DNA from: JACCUZ01 sp038246575
GTDB taxonomy: Bacteria > Actinomycetota > Actinomycetes > JACCUZ01
Assembly (NCBI GenBank): GCA_038246575.1
Contig: JBBRVU010000012.1
Coordinates: forward strand, 1 to 45,299
Length of the DNA stretch: 45,299 nt
Reading direction: 5' to 3'
Below the pieces are notes generated by a model, which did not search any database, had not been told where the DNA came from, and saw only the letters and a list, made by a program, of their open reading frames with translations. Made by a program: the position numbers and the translations under genes. This document shows, in pieces, positions 25,271 to 34,555 of this stretch; the stretch's first letter is position 1, and each line of letters starts with the position of its first letter.

Positions 25271-26278
25271 GTGGACATCGACGCCTATGTGGCGCGCCAT
25301 CGAGGCGACTGGACGCGCCTCGAGGAGCTGCTGCGCGCCGGCGGCCGCCGGTCGCGGCGCAGCGGGGCCGAGGTGGATGAGCTCGTCACGCTGTACCAGC
25401 GGGTGACGACCCACCTGTCAGTGGTCCGCTCGGCATCGCCCGATCCCGCGCTGGTCTCCCGGCTGTCCACGCTCGTCGCTCGCGCCCGCTCCTCCGTCAC
25501 CGGCACCCAGACCGCAGCCTGGGCCGACCTCGCGCGCTTCTTCACGGTCGTGTTCCCCGCCGCGCTGTACCGCAGCGCCCGATGGTGGGTGTCGGTCGGG
25601 ATCGCGTCCTGCCTCGTCGGGCTGGCCGTCGGGTGGTGGGTCGCGGGCCATCCGGAGGTGCAGGCGACCATCGCCGCCCCCGAACAGATCCGCCAGCTCG
25701 TCGAGCGCGACTTCGAGAGCTACTACTCCTCGGCACCCGCGGGGTCGTTCGCGGCGCGGGTCTTCACCAACAACGCCTGGGTCGCCGCGCTGTCGCTCGC
25801 GCTGGGTGTGCTGGTGGTGCCGGTCCTGTGGGTCCTGTGGCAGAACGCGCTCAACGTAGGCATCGCTGGGGGCCTGATGGCCTCGGCAGGCAAGACGGAC
25901 CTGTTCTTCGGCCTGATCCTCCCGCACGGACTGCTGGAGCTGACCTGCGTGTTCGTCGCGGCGGGGGCGGGCCTGCGCCTTGGCTGGTCGTGGATCGACC
26001 CCGGGCCGCGCAGCCGGTCGCGGGCGCTGGCCGAGGAGGGCCAGGCGATGGGCGCCCTGGCTCTGGGCCTGGCGGCGATGCTGCTCATCTCCGGGCTGAT
26101 CGAGGCGTTCGTCACCCCGTCGGGTCTGCCCACCTGGGCCCGTATCGGGATAGGTGCCGTTGTCTGGGCGGGCTTCCTGGCGTACGTGTTCGTGCTCGGT
26201 GGGCGGGCTGCTCGCGCCGGCGAGAAGGGTGACGTCCGCGGCGCGGGACAGATCGACGTCCTGCCCAGCACCGGCTGA
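25271..26278 (+). CDS. Stage II sporulation protein M (SpoIIM) family membrane protein
   Basis: A 335-residue protein from GTG 25271 (MDIDAYVARHRGDWTRLEEL). The first 100 residues are cytoplasmic and helical with LVTLYQRVTTHLSVVRSA. Then come five or six membrane spans, including WVSVGIASCLVGLAVGWWVA and NNAWVAALSLALGVLVVPVL, and the conserved LILPHGLLELTCVFVAAGAG, a SpoIIM/DUF95 signature. In Bacillus SpoIIM is part of the DMP complex that remodels peptidoglycan with SpoIID and SpoIIP at engulfment; in actinomycetes the family is widespread without endospores. A SpoIID-type protein is encoded at 3.1 kb, but not in the same operon. Its exact role here is open. Confidence 0.87.
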   Translation: MDIDAYVARHRGDWTRLEELLRAGGRRSRRSGAEVDELVTLYQRVTTHLSVVRSASPDPALVSRLSTLVARARSSVTGTQTAAWADLARFFTVVFPAALYRSARWWVSVGIASCLVGLAVGWWVAGHPEVQATIAAPEQIRQLVERDFESYYSSAPAGSFAARVFTNNAWVAALSLALGVLVVPVLWVLWQNALNVGIAGGLMASAGKTDLFFGLILPHGLLELTCVFVAAGAGLRLGWSWIDPGPRSRSRALAEEGQAMGALALGLAAMLLISGLIEAFVTPSGLPTWARIGIGAVVWAGFLAYVFVLGGRAARAGEKGDVRGAGQIDVLPSTG

Positions 26279-26294
26279 CACGACGGAGGACGGA

Positions 26295-26864
26295 ATGGCA
26301 TCGGGGAAGCACGACGCGCGCTCGCCCGGGCTGCCGACCTTGGGGCTGCGACCGGTGCGCCTCGACGACGAAGCAGCCTTCCTCCGGGCGCACCGCGAGA
26401 TGGCCGAGGACGGTTTCACCTTCGGCCTCGGCTGGGAACCCGACTCGACGTTGCAGGCCTGGCCCGCGTACGTCCGGTCACTCGCCGACTGGGCCCATGG
26501 CGTGGACCTGCCCACCGATCATGTCCCGGCGACCTTCCTCCTCGCCGAGGTCGGTGGCGAGCTCGTGGGTCGGACCTCCATCCGTCACGAGCTCAACGAC
26601 CTCCTGGCCCGCGAGGGCGGTCACATCGGCTACGGGGTCCTGCGCGCGCACCGTCGTCGGGGGTACGCCACCGAGATCCTCCGGCAGAGCCTCGTGGTGG
26701 CCCGGGCCCAGGGCGTCGACCGGGTGCTGGTCACCTGCGACGACGACAACGTCGGGTCGGCGACGGTCATCGAGAGCTGCGGTGGGTCCCGGGACCCCGA
26801 CCAGCCGACCGTCCAGCCGACGGTGCCCGGCTCGATCCCCAAGCGCCGCTACTGGTTCGGCTGA
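26295..26864 (+). CDS. GNAT family N-acetyltransferase
   Basis: A 189-residue protein from ATG 26295, behind GGAGGA at 26284-26289 and 16 bases after the SpoIIM-type gene. The N-terminal strand is LGLRPVRLDDEAAFLRAHRE; the acetyl-CoA segment is GVLRAHRRRGYATEILRQSL with the R-R-x-G-Y-A loop; LVTCDDDNVGSATVIESCGG is the late strand with Asn and Ser of motif B. These features match acetyltransferases that act on small molecules. It ends in SIPKRRYWFG, as in many predicted acetyltransferases of this subgroup. It may be co-transcribed with the SpoIIM-type gene, but no functional link is evident. Confidence 0.85.
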   Translation: MASGKHDARSPGLPTLGLRPVRLDDEAAFLRAHREMAEDGFTFGLGWEPDSTLQAWPAYVRSLADWAHGVDLPTDHVPATFLLAEVGGELVGRTSIRHELNDLLAREGGHIGYGVLRAHRRRGYATEILRQSLVVARAQGVDRVLVTCDDDNVGSATVIESCGGSRDPDQPTVQPTVPGSIPKRRYWFG

Positions 26865-26886
26865 CAGCCCCGGCGCTGACCCACGG

Positions 26887-28181
26887 TCAGAGGCGACCGG
26901 CCCCCTTCAGGGCCAGGTAGCGGTCCGCGAGCTCCGGGGCGATGCGGTCGGGTGGCGCGTCGACCACCTCGACGCCGCGGCGGCGCAACAGCTCCGCGAT
27001 GCGGCGGCGCTCGCCACGCGCTCGCTCGGCCGACGCGGCGTCATAGACCGCGTCCAGGTCTCCCCGTGCGGACGCCATCTCGTCCATCCGCGGGTCGGCG
27101 ACCGAAGCCACGACGACCTGATGCCGGCGGGTCAGCTGCCCGAGCACCGGCAGCAGTCCCTCTTCCACCAGTGCGCTGTCCAAGGCCGTGAGCAGGACGA
27201 CCAGACTGCGACGTGAGGCCCGGGACAGGATCGTGGCGACCATCCCGGCATAGTCGAGCTCGACCAGCGAGGCGTCGAGCGGGGCCATCGCCTGCACCAG
27301 CGCGGGAAGCAGTGCCGCTGCCGGCGCGGCCTCGACCCGCGCCCGCACGGCGCGGTCGTACGCCAGCAGGTCCACGCGGTCACCGGCTCTGGCAGCCAGT
27401 GCAGCGAGGAGCAGCGAGGCGTCCATCGCCGCGTCCAGCCGCGGTGCATCGCCGACCCGGCCCGCCGACGTACGCCCGCAGTCGAGCACCAGCAACACCC
27501 GCCGGTCCCGCTCCGGGCGCCAGGTGCGCACCATGACGTCAGTCGTACGAGCGGAGGCGCGCCAGTCGATCGATCGGACGTCGTCGCCCGCGACGTACTC
27601 CCGCAGCGAGTCGAACTCCGTGCCCTGCCCGCGGGTGCGCACGGCCGAGCGCCCGTCGAGCTCGCGCAGCCGGGCCAGCCGGGAGGGCAGGTGCCGGCGT
27701 GAGTCGAACGGCGGCAGCACGCGGACCCGCCAGGGAACCGCGTGCGAGCCCTGCCGGCCGGCCACTCCCAGTGGTCCGAGCGCGCGCACCGTCACCCGGT
27801 CGCCGTACCGGTCACCGCGCCGGGTCGGTCGCATCGCCGTCGTGACCCGACGACGCTCACCGGCCGGGACCTCGATCCGGTGTCGCTGCTCGGTCGCCCC
27901 GGCGCTCGGCGGCCACGCGTCGCGCAACACGCCGCGCAGTCGGCGCCGGCCCGGGTTGACCACAGTCAGCCGCACCGAGGTCGTCTCACCGAGGCGCACG
28001 GCCGCGTCCCCGTCCCGGGAGAGCGACAGGTTCCGGACCGACGTGGCGAGCGACACGTCCAGCACCACGAGGCCCACCAGGACGGCGGTCGCAACCAGGA
28101 CGGCCCACCCGGTGGGCGCCAGCAGCACGACCACGGCGACCGCGGCAAGCGCGAGCAGCCCCAGCCGTCCGGTGACGGCCA

Positions 28182-28182
<1 letters not shown>
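26887..28182 (-). CDS. DUF58 domain protein
   Basis: A 431-residue protein from ATG 28182, overlapping the MoxR stop by four bases. Two hydrophobic segments at the N-terminus (about 5-50) anchor it to the membrane. The DUF58 core is seen at DDVRSIDWRASARTTDVMVR, followed by a von Willebrand-like strand RRVLLVLDCGRTSAG with a partial MIDAS pattern (D-x-G-x-[TS]-S). DUF58 proteins are the usual partners of MoxR ATPases. The MoxR enzyme is thought to act as a chaperone on its VWA-like partner, for example in metal insertion or complex assembly. It is the last gene of the minus-strand operon that begins at 32126. Confidence 0.9.
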
Positions 28183-29131
<949 letters not shown>

Positions 29132-29135
<4 letters not shown>

Positions 29136-30313
29136 GGGCGGCGAACCTCTCTGTCGAGGGCGTCGAGCTCGTCGGCCAGGCGGACCAGCTCGGAGTCGTC
29201 GGCGGGTGCGGCACCGTACAGGAGTCCGGTGACCTCGTCGGGCCCACGCCGGGTGCGGGCAGCCACCGCGTCCACCACGGTCGCCGGCGCGGACCTGGTG
29301 GGAACGCCGAGTGCCTTCCCGAGCCGGCTGCGGGCCGCCCCCCGCAGCGTCTCGGCGGCGGTGTCCCTGGCGTTGGCGCGTCGGTAGAGCCGGGCGCGGC
29401 CCTCCGTCGTCTCGGCGGCGCGCACGACCACGGGCAGGTCCTCGACGACGACCCGGCCCAGCCGCCGGCCCCGCCACAGGGCCAGCAGCAGTGCTGCGAC
29501 GGTCAGCTGGACCAGCCCCCACCACACGCTGTACGGGACCAGGTCGTAGAACGAGGTCTGGGCGGCCGAGGCCGGGACGTCGGCGAGCGAGGGCAGGTAC
29601 CACACCAGCCGGTCGTGGCTGCCGAGCAGTCCCAGGGCCAGGGCGGCGTTCCCCTCGTCGCTGAACCGGTCGTTGGTCAGGGCGACGGGGCTGCCAAGGA
29701 ATGTGACGTGACGTCCGCGCTCGCGGATCTGGACCAGTGACGGGACCCCGTCCCTGGCGTAGCAGAGGACGGCGTCGCCACCCCCCTGGACCTCGAAGCC
29801 GAACCCACCGGTGTCGGCGCGTCCCGCCCGGCGCGCGGCGCGCAACCGGCAGCCTGGGCTGCGCACCTCGGTAGCCGAGGGCTGCCCGCCGGTCACGGCC
29901 GGCGCGAAGCGCTCCGGCCGGGCGGGGGAGACGAGGACGAGGTCGGCCCCGGTCTCCAGCAGCGTGTCCACCTGCTCGTCGACCAGGAGGTCGGGATCGG
30001 TCACGACGACGGTCGACGCGGCGCCGGACGGCACGGCGTCGGTCGACCGGACGACGCCGCGGATGGTCGTGCGCCGATCGACCTGGACGCCGAGGTCGCC
30101 GAGCACCTGGGCGACCGCCCGGCTCCCGGACGGCTGGGGCGCCGTCGGGTCCAGCCGCCCCGACCCCGGTCCGCCGGCGACGAGTGCGAGCACCAGGGCG
30201 CCGCCGATGACGATCAGGCCCACCGCCACCGGGCCACGCGCTGCCCGCCACAACGTCCTCGGCGTCGGGTCGAGGCTGCTGGTGGTGGGGACGGCCTCGA
30301 GGTCCGTGCTCAT
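29132..30313 (-). CDS. DUF4350 domain membrane protein
   Basis: A 393-residue protein from ATG 30313 (MSTDLEAVPTTSSLDPTPRT). A span GPVAVGLIVIGGALVLALVA lies at about 28-47. The DUF4350 domain follows, with SGSRAVAQVLGDLGVQVDRR and TDPDLLVDEQVDTLLETGAD, a ThuA or glutamine-amidotransferase-like beta-alpha fold. A second span (WWGLVQLTVAALLLALWRGR) comes before a cytoplasmic C-terminal helical domain, with GRARLYRRANARDTAAETLR. No catalytic role is known to me. The TGA at 29132 overlaps the GTG of the MoxR gene, so the two proteins are probably made together and may form part of one membrane complex. Confidence 0.85.
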
Positions 30314-30975
30314 GTCGGCGGCACCGTCGTCACCGGCGCCCGGACCGCCAGGCGAGCCGAGGACACGGCGGAGTCCAGGTCCCGCAGCGCCTGGTCGGCC
30401 TCCGGCCCGGCCGGCCGGCCGCCGTACCAGACGTCGTCGAAGAGTCGTGCGCCGTCGGCCAGGCCGGCAGCGCAGGTCGGCAGTACGCCGCCGGCCTCGT
30501 TGGCGGCCTCGTGGGCGGTGCGACCGGGCCGCGGCTCGAGCACGGCACGCTCCTCCAGCGAGCGCACGATCGCGCGGTAGCGCTCGCGCACGGCCTCGGC
30601 CCACGCATCGTCGGCTGCGTGTCGATCGGCCAGGGCCCGGTGGGCGGCGGCGGTCAGCTCCCGGCCGAGGAACAGGGACCGGTCGTCAGCGCCGGACCGG
30701 GCGAGCGGCCCGACGCGCAGCCGGATCGCGACCGCGGCCGCCACGACCAGCAGGACGACGACGACGACCCCCGCGTATCCCCCGGGCGATGCCCCGGCCA
30801 CCTGGTCGAGCACGTCCCCGAGCCGTCCGGCCAGCCAGCGCAGTGCCCGCTCGAGCAGACTCGGCCCGGCCTCGCGGTAGATCTGCTTGGCCAGCTCGTC
30901 GGCAGCGGCTTGCTGTGCCTGCGACCGGCCGAGGTCGACGGGAACCGCAGCGAGCAGGGCGAGCAGCAGGCTCAT
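30310..30975 (-). CDS. DUF4129 domain membrane protein
   Basis: A 221-residue protein from ATG 30975 (MSLLLALLAAVPVDLGRSQA); the frame extends upstream to 32007 only as a shadow of the next gene. It has a signal-like hydrophobic start, a short outer segment with AKQIYREAGPSLLERALRWL, one span near 73-93 (YAGVVVVVLLVVAAAVAIRL), and a C-terminal DUF4129 region with AEAVRERYRAIVRSLEERAV, the conserved R-x-R-Y motif, then GRTAHEAANEAG. DUF4129 occurs at the end of transglutaminase-like membrane proteins and beside MoxR/DUF58 genes. It overlaps the genes on both sides by four bases. Confidence 0.83.
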   Translation of the reverse strand: MSLLLALLAAVPVDLGRSQAQQAAADELAKQIYREAGPSLLERALRWLAGRLGDVLDQVAGASPGGYAGVVVVVLLVVAAAVAIRLRVGPLARSGADDRSLFLGRELTAAAHRALADRHAADDAWAEAVRERYRAIVRSLEERAVLEPRPGRTAHEAANEAGGVLPTCAAGLADGARLFDDVWYGGRPAGPEADQALRDLDSAVSSARLAVRAPVTTVPPT

Positions 30976-32126
30976 GAGGGCGGGGGGACCCCGGCCGCGC
31001 GCGCGAGCTCGAGGTCCAGGGCCTCCCGGCGCATCCGCCGGTCGACGTAGAGCAGAGCGGTCGCTGCTGCCGTGAACGGCCAGGTCAGCGCCGAGGCGAC
31101 GATGGTGCCCACCGACGTCACGAGCAACGGCAGGATGGCGTACGGGTTGATGACGCCGCCGTCGCCGACCAGGAAGGTGACCAGCAGGGACACCACGGTG
31201 AACGGGATCGCCAGGATCCCGGCCAGGAACTGGGCGATGATGTTGACCAGCGCGAGGATGCCGAACGTCCGCCACCACGCGCCGGTCACCAGCTCGCGCG
31301 ACCGCCGTAGCGACTGGCGCACCCGCCGTCGCTCCAGAACGATGGCCGCCGGCGCGAGCGCGAACGCGACGTACAGGTAGATGGCGGCCGCCAGGCCGAT
31401 CGGCAGGCCGATGACCAGCACCACGACCACGGCCACCGTCGGAGCCGACACGGCCGCCAGCACCAGTCCCGGTGCGAGCGCGACAGCCAGGACGCCGAGC
31501 TCGATGAGCAGCACCAGCCCGGTGACCGCCAGCAGCGCGGGGATGCGCGGCCGGGCCTTCGCCCAGGCGGCACCGGTGGAGATGCGCTCGCCCAGGACGG
31601 CGCGGCTGACCACGACGGTGAGGATGCCGGTCAGCAGCAGGGCCGCTATCAGCGTGACCACGACCTGGGTGAGGGTGGCGGAGAGGGCGCTGGCCGTGAA
31701 GGCGATCTGCTCGCCGGGCGTGGCCGGCTGGCTGACGCTGAGGGCCGTGTCGCCCGTGTCCTTGAGCAACAGCCAGGTCAGCGGCACGGTGACCAGCTGG
31801 GAGGCGACCGCGACGACGGCGGAGAGCCCGAGCATGATCTTCGGCTGGGACCGGATGCTGGAGATCGCGCCGTCCAGGATCTCGCCCACGCCGAGCGGGC
31901 GGAGCGGGATGATCCCTGGCTTGGGGGGCAGTGGTGGCGGGCTCCACGGCGGTGCGCCCGGAGCTCCCGGCGCCCCTGTCCCGCCGGTCCAGCTGGGCTC
32001 GCCCCAACCGGCCGAGCCGGCGCCGGCTGGGGGCGGTGGCGCGCCCTGGCCGGGGTACGGCGGCGGTTGCTGCGGCGACCAGCCGGGCGGCGGCGGGTCG
32101 GAGGGAGGCATCCAGCGGTCCGTCAC
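30972..32126 (-). CDS. Proline-rich multipass membrane protein (GlpQ membrane-domain-like)
   Basis: A 384-residue protein from GTG 32126. Residues 1-75 are rich in Pro, Gly and Trp (for example WSPQQPPPYPGQGAPPPP), a disordered cytoplasmic tail. About six membrane spans follow, with PLRPLGVGEILDGAISSIRS just before the first one; this GEILD-x-A motif is shared with the membrane region of glycerophosphodiester phosphodiesterase-like proteins, but no phosphodiesterase domain is attached. SLRRSRELVTGAWWRTFGIL is another family landmark. It is the first gene of the overlapping operon leading to MoxR and DUF58. Its start is 63 bases from the divergent mtrA start, with a palindrome between. Function unknown; probably a membrane scaffold. 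Confidence 0.8.
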   Translation of the reverse strand: MTDRWMPPSDPPPPGWSPQQPPPYPGQGAPPPPAGAGSAGWGEPSWTGGTGAPGAPGAPPWSPPPLPPKPGIIPLRPLGVGEILDGAISSIRSQPKIMLGLSAVVAVASQLVTVPLTWLLLKDTGDTALSVSQPATPGEQIAFTASALSATLTQVVVTLIAALLLTGILTVVVSRAVLGERISTGAAWAKARPRIPALLAVTGLVLLIELGVLAVALAPGLVLAAVSAPTVAVVVVLVIGLPIGLAAAIYLYVAFALAPAAIVLERRRVRQSLRRSRELVTGAWWRTFGILALVNIIAQFLAGILAIPFTVVSLLVTFLVGDGGVINPYAILPLLVTSVGTIVASALTWPFTAAATALLYVDRRMRREALDLELARAAGVPPPS

Positions 32127-32148
32127 CGCGTCATCGTGTCACGATGAC
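32122..32148. promoter_or_regulatory. Operator-like palindrome and GTCAC repeats between mtrA and the divergent operon
   Basis: GTCATCGTG (32130-32138), a single T, and CACGATGAC (32140-32148) make a perfect 19-bp palindrome in the 63 bases between two start codons. Independently, GTCACCGCG (32122-32130) and GTCACGATG (32138-32146) are direct repeats 16 bases apart. The first differs by one base from the GTCACAGCG repeat described for mycobacterial MtrA (from memory). The site could let MtrA, or another dimeric regulator, control both operons. The first repeat overlaps the GTG start of the divergent gene. Confidence 0.5.
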
Positions 32149-32189
32149 TGCATGAACGGACGCGGCCGGCGGTCACGGCGGGGGAGCAG

Positions 32190-32867
32190 ATGAAGGCACG
32201 GGTGTTGATCGTCGACGACGATACGGCGCTCGCGGAGATGCTCGGCATCGTGCTGCGCGGCGAGGGCTACGACCCTGTGCTGTGCGCTGACGGTGAGCGT
32301 GCGCTGCAGATGTTCCAGGAGCACAAGCCCGACCTCGTCCTGCTCGACCTCATGCTGCCCGGCATGGACGGCATCGATGTCTGCCGTGCCATCCGCGCGG
32401 AGTCCGGGGTCCCGATCGTCATGCTCACCGCGAAGACCGACACCATCGACGTCGTAGTCGGCCTCGAGTCGGGCGCCGACGACTACGTCGTCAAGCCGTT
32501 CAAGCCCAAGGAGCTCGTCGCTCGCATCCGGGCCCGCCTGCGGCGCAGCGAGGAGCCGGCACCCGAGATCCTCGAGATCGGCGACCTCGTCATCGACGTG
32601 GCCGGACACTCGATCAAGCGCAGCGGCGAGGTGATCTCGCTGACGCCGCTGGAGTTCGACCTCCTCGTGGCCCTGGCCCGCAAGCCGTGGCAGGTCTACA
32701 CGCGAGAGGTCCTGCTGGAGCAGGTCTGGGGTTACCGGCACGCGGCTGACACGCGGCTGGTCAACGTCCACGTCCAACGGTTGCGGTCGAAGATCGAGCG
32801 CGACCCCGAGCACCCCGAGATCGTCGTGACGGTCCGCGGGGTCGGCTACAAGGCTGGCCCGACCTGA
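32190..32867 (+). CDS. mtrA: MtrA, OmpR-family response regulator
   Basis: A 225-residue response regulator, ATG 32190. The receiver domain has the acidic triad Asp9-Asp11, the phosphate-accepting Asp53 in LVLLDLMLPGMDG, Thr80 in MLTAKTD and Lys102 in VVKPFKP. The C-terminal winged helix (about 125-225) reads VISLTPLEFDLLVALARKPW and YTREVLLEQVWGYRHAADTR, nearly identical to MtrA of other actinomycetes. MtrA controls cell division, wall hydrolase genes and development, and is phosphorylated by MtrB. It starts the mtrA-mtrB-lpqB operon; the mtrB start is 14 bases beyond the stop. A palindrome upstream suggests self-control. Confidence 0.97.
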   Translation: MKARVLIVDDDTALAEMLGIVLRGEGYDPVLCADGERALQMFQEHKPDLVLLDLMLPGMDGIDVCRAIRAESGVPIVMLTAKTDTIDVVVGLESGADDYVVKPFKPKELVARIRARLRRSEEPAPEILEIGDLVIDVAGHSIKRSGEVISLTPLEFDLLVALARKPWQVYTREVLLEQVWGYRHAADTRLVNVHVQRLRSKIERDPEHPEIVVTVRGVGYKAGPT

Positions 32868-32881
32868 CCGACGACATCGCA

Positions 32882-34555
32882 GTGGCCGGGCCGCCGCCGA
32901 CACCACGTCCGACGGCCGCGGTCCGGCGCGGGTGGCGGCGTGGCACCGCACTGTGGCGCCGGTCGCTGCAGCTGCGAGTGGTCACGACGACGACGCTGTT
33001 CACCCTCGTCGCGATCCTCGCTCTGGGGAACATCCTGGTCAGCAACGTGCGCGACGGGCTGCTCAGCGCGAAGCTGGAGTCCGCCCTCGCCGAGGCCGCC
33101 AGCGGCACGCGGGTGGGCCAGGAGACGTTCAGCTCGGCGGACCGCAGCGTCGCCGGCGTCTACGACACGCTCGTGCCCGACCTGGTGCGCCAGCTGTCGC
33201 GAAGCAGCGGCGCGGCCGGGTCCAAGGACGTGGTGCTGCTGCGCGGGCCGACCGTGTCGGTCCTCGATGCGCCCCTGGGCAGGAGCTCGTTCGGCGCCGA
33301 CGTGACGGCCGTGCCCGACGCGCTGCGCGCCAGGGTGCAGTCGGCTGCGGCGCAGGCGTGGACGTACAGCGACGTGACCAGACCGACTGGGGGAACCGTC
33401 CCGGTCATCGTCGTGGGTGCCCCGGTCGTCGTGCCGGACATCGGGTCCTACGAGCTGTACTTCATGTTCCCGCTCGACAAGGAGCAGGACACCCTCGGGC
33501 TGGTGCGCCGAGCGCTGCTCTTCGCGGCCCTCGGGCTGGTCGTCTTGGTGGGTGGCATCGCCTGGCTGGTGACCCGGCAGGTGGTCACCCCGGTGCGGAT
33601 GGCGGCCCGGATCGCCGAGCGACTGTCGGCGGGGCGCCTCGAGGAACGGATGCGGGTCCGCGGCGAGGACGACCTGGCTCGCCTGGCCGCGTCCTTCAAC
33701 GGGATGGCGACCAGCCTGCAACGCCAGATCCGCCAGCTGGAGGACCTCTCCCGGGTCCAGCGGCGATTCGTGTCCGACGTCTCCCACGAGCTGCGGACGC
33801 CGCTGACCACGGTGCGGATGGCCGCGGACGTGCTGCACGAGGCGCGGGCCGGCTTCGACCCCGCCGTCGAGCGTTCGGCAGAGATCCTGCAGACCCAGCT
33901 CGACCGCTTCGAGTCGCTGCTGGGCGATCTCCTGGAGATCAGCAGGTACGACGCCGGGGCAGCGAGTCTGGACGCCGAGCCGACCGACATGACCGGCATC
34001 GCCCGGCACGTCATCGACTCGATGGACGTCCTCGCGGTGCGCCGTGGCAGCGTGCTGACGCTGGTGGCGCCACGGGCGCCGTGCGTCGCGGAGGCCGACG
34101 GCCGCCGGATCGAACGGATCCTGCGCAACCTGATCGGCAACGCCATCGAGCACGGCGACGGTCACCCGATCACCGTTCGGGTCGAGTGCGACGCCCATGC
34201 GGTCGCAGTGGCCGTCCGCGACCACGGCGTCGGAATGGCTCCGGCCGAGCTGACCATGGTGTTCAACCGGTTCTGGCGGGCCGACCCGGCTCGCGCACGC
34301 ACGACAGGCGGCACGGGGCTGGGGCTGTCGATCGCCCTCGAGGACGCGCACCTGCACGACGGCTGGCTGCAGGCCTGGGGTCAGCCGGGCGACGGCTGCC
34401 AGTTCCGGCTCACCCTGCCCCGGCTGCACGGGACGGAGCTCACCGGATCGCCGATCCCGCTCGAGCCGGCCGACTCCCGTCGCCGGCGGGCGGCCGTGCA
34501 GGTCGGCAGCCCCTACCGGCGGGTGGGCGCCCCGAGCGGAGACCCGCATGGCTGA
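32882..34555 (+). CDS. mtrB: MtrB sensor histidine kinase
   Basis: A 557-residue membrane kinase from GTG 32882. Two spans (about 38-58 and 208-232) enclose an extracytoplasmic sensor region. HAMP follows with TRQVVTPVRMAARIAERLSA. The phospho-His is His302 in SDVSHELRTPLTTVRMAAD. The ATPase domain has LRNLIGNAIEHGDG (N box), VRDHGVGMAP (G1), and TTGGTGLGLSIALEDAHLHD (G2). The His, HAMP and ATPase order is complete. MtrB phosphorylates MtrA and is modulated by the lipoprotein LpqB in mycobacteria. The last eight bases overlap the start of lpqB, so expression is coupled. Confidence 0.97.
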   Translation: MAGPPPTPRPTAAVRRGWRRGTALWRRSLQLRVVTTTTLFTLVAILALGNILVSNVRDGLLSAKLESALAEAASGTRVGQETFSSADRSVAGVYDTLVPDLVRQLSRSSGAAGSKDVVLLRGPTVSVLDAPLGRSSFGADVTAVPDALRARVQSAAAQAWTYSDVTRPTGGTVPVIVVGAPVVVPDIGSYELYFMFPLDKEQDTLGLVRRALLFAALGLVVLVGGIAWLVTRQVVTPVRMAARIAERLSAGRLEERMRVRGEDDLARLAASFNGMATSLQRQIRQLEDLSRVQRRFVSDVSHELRTPLTTVRMAADVLHEARAGFDPAVERSAEILQTQLDRFESLLGDLLEISRYDAGAASLDAEPTDMTGIARHVIDSMDVLAVRRGSVLTLVAPRAPCVAEADGRRIERILRNLIGNAIEHGDGHPITVRVECDAHAVAVAVRDHGVGMAPAELTMVFNRFWRADPARARTTGGTGLGLSIALEDAHLHDGWLQAWGQPGDGCQFRLTLPRLHGTELTGSPIPLEPADSRRRRAAVQVGSPYRRVGAPSGDPHG

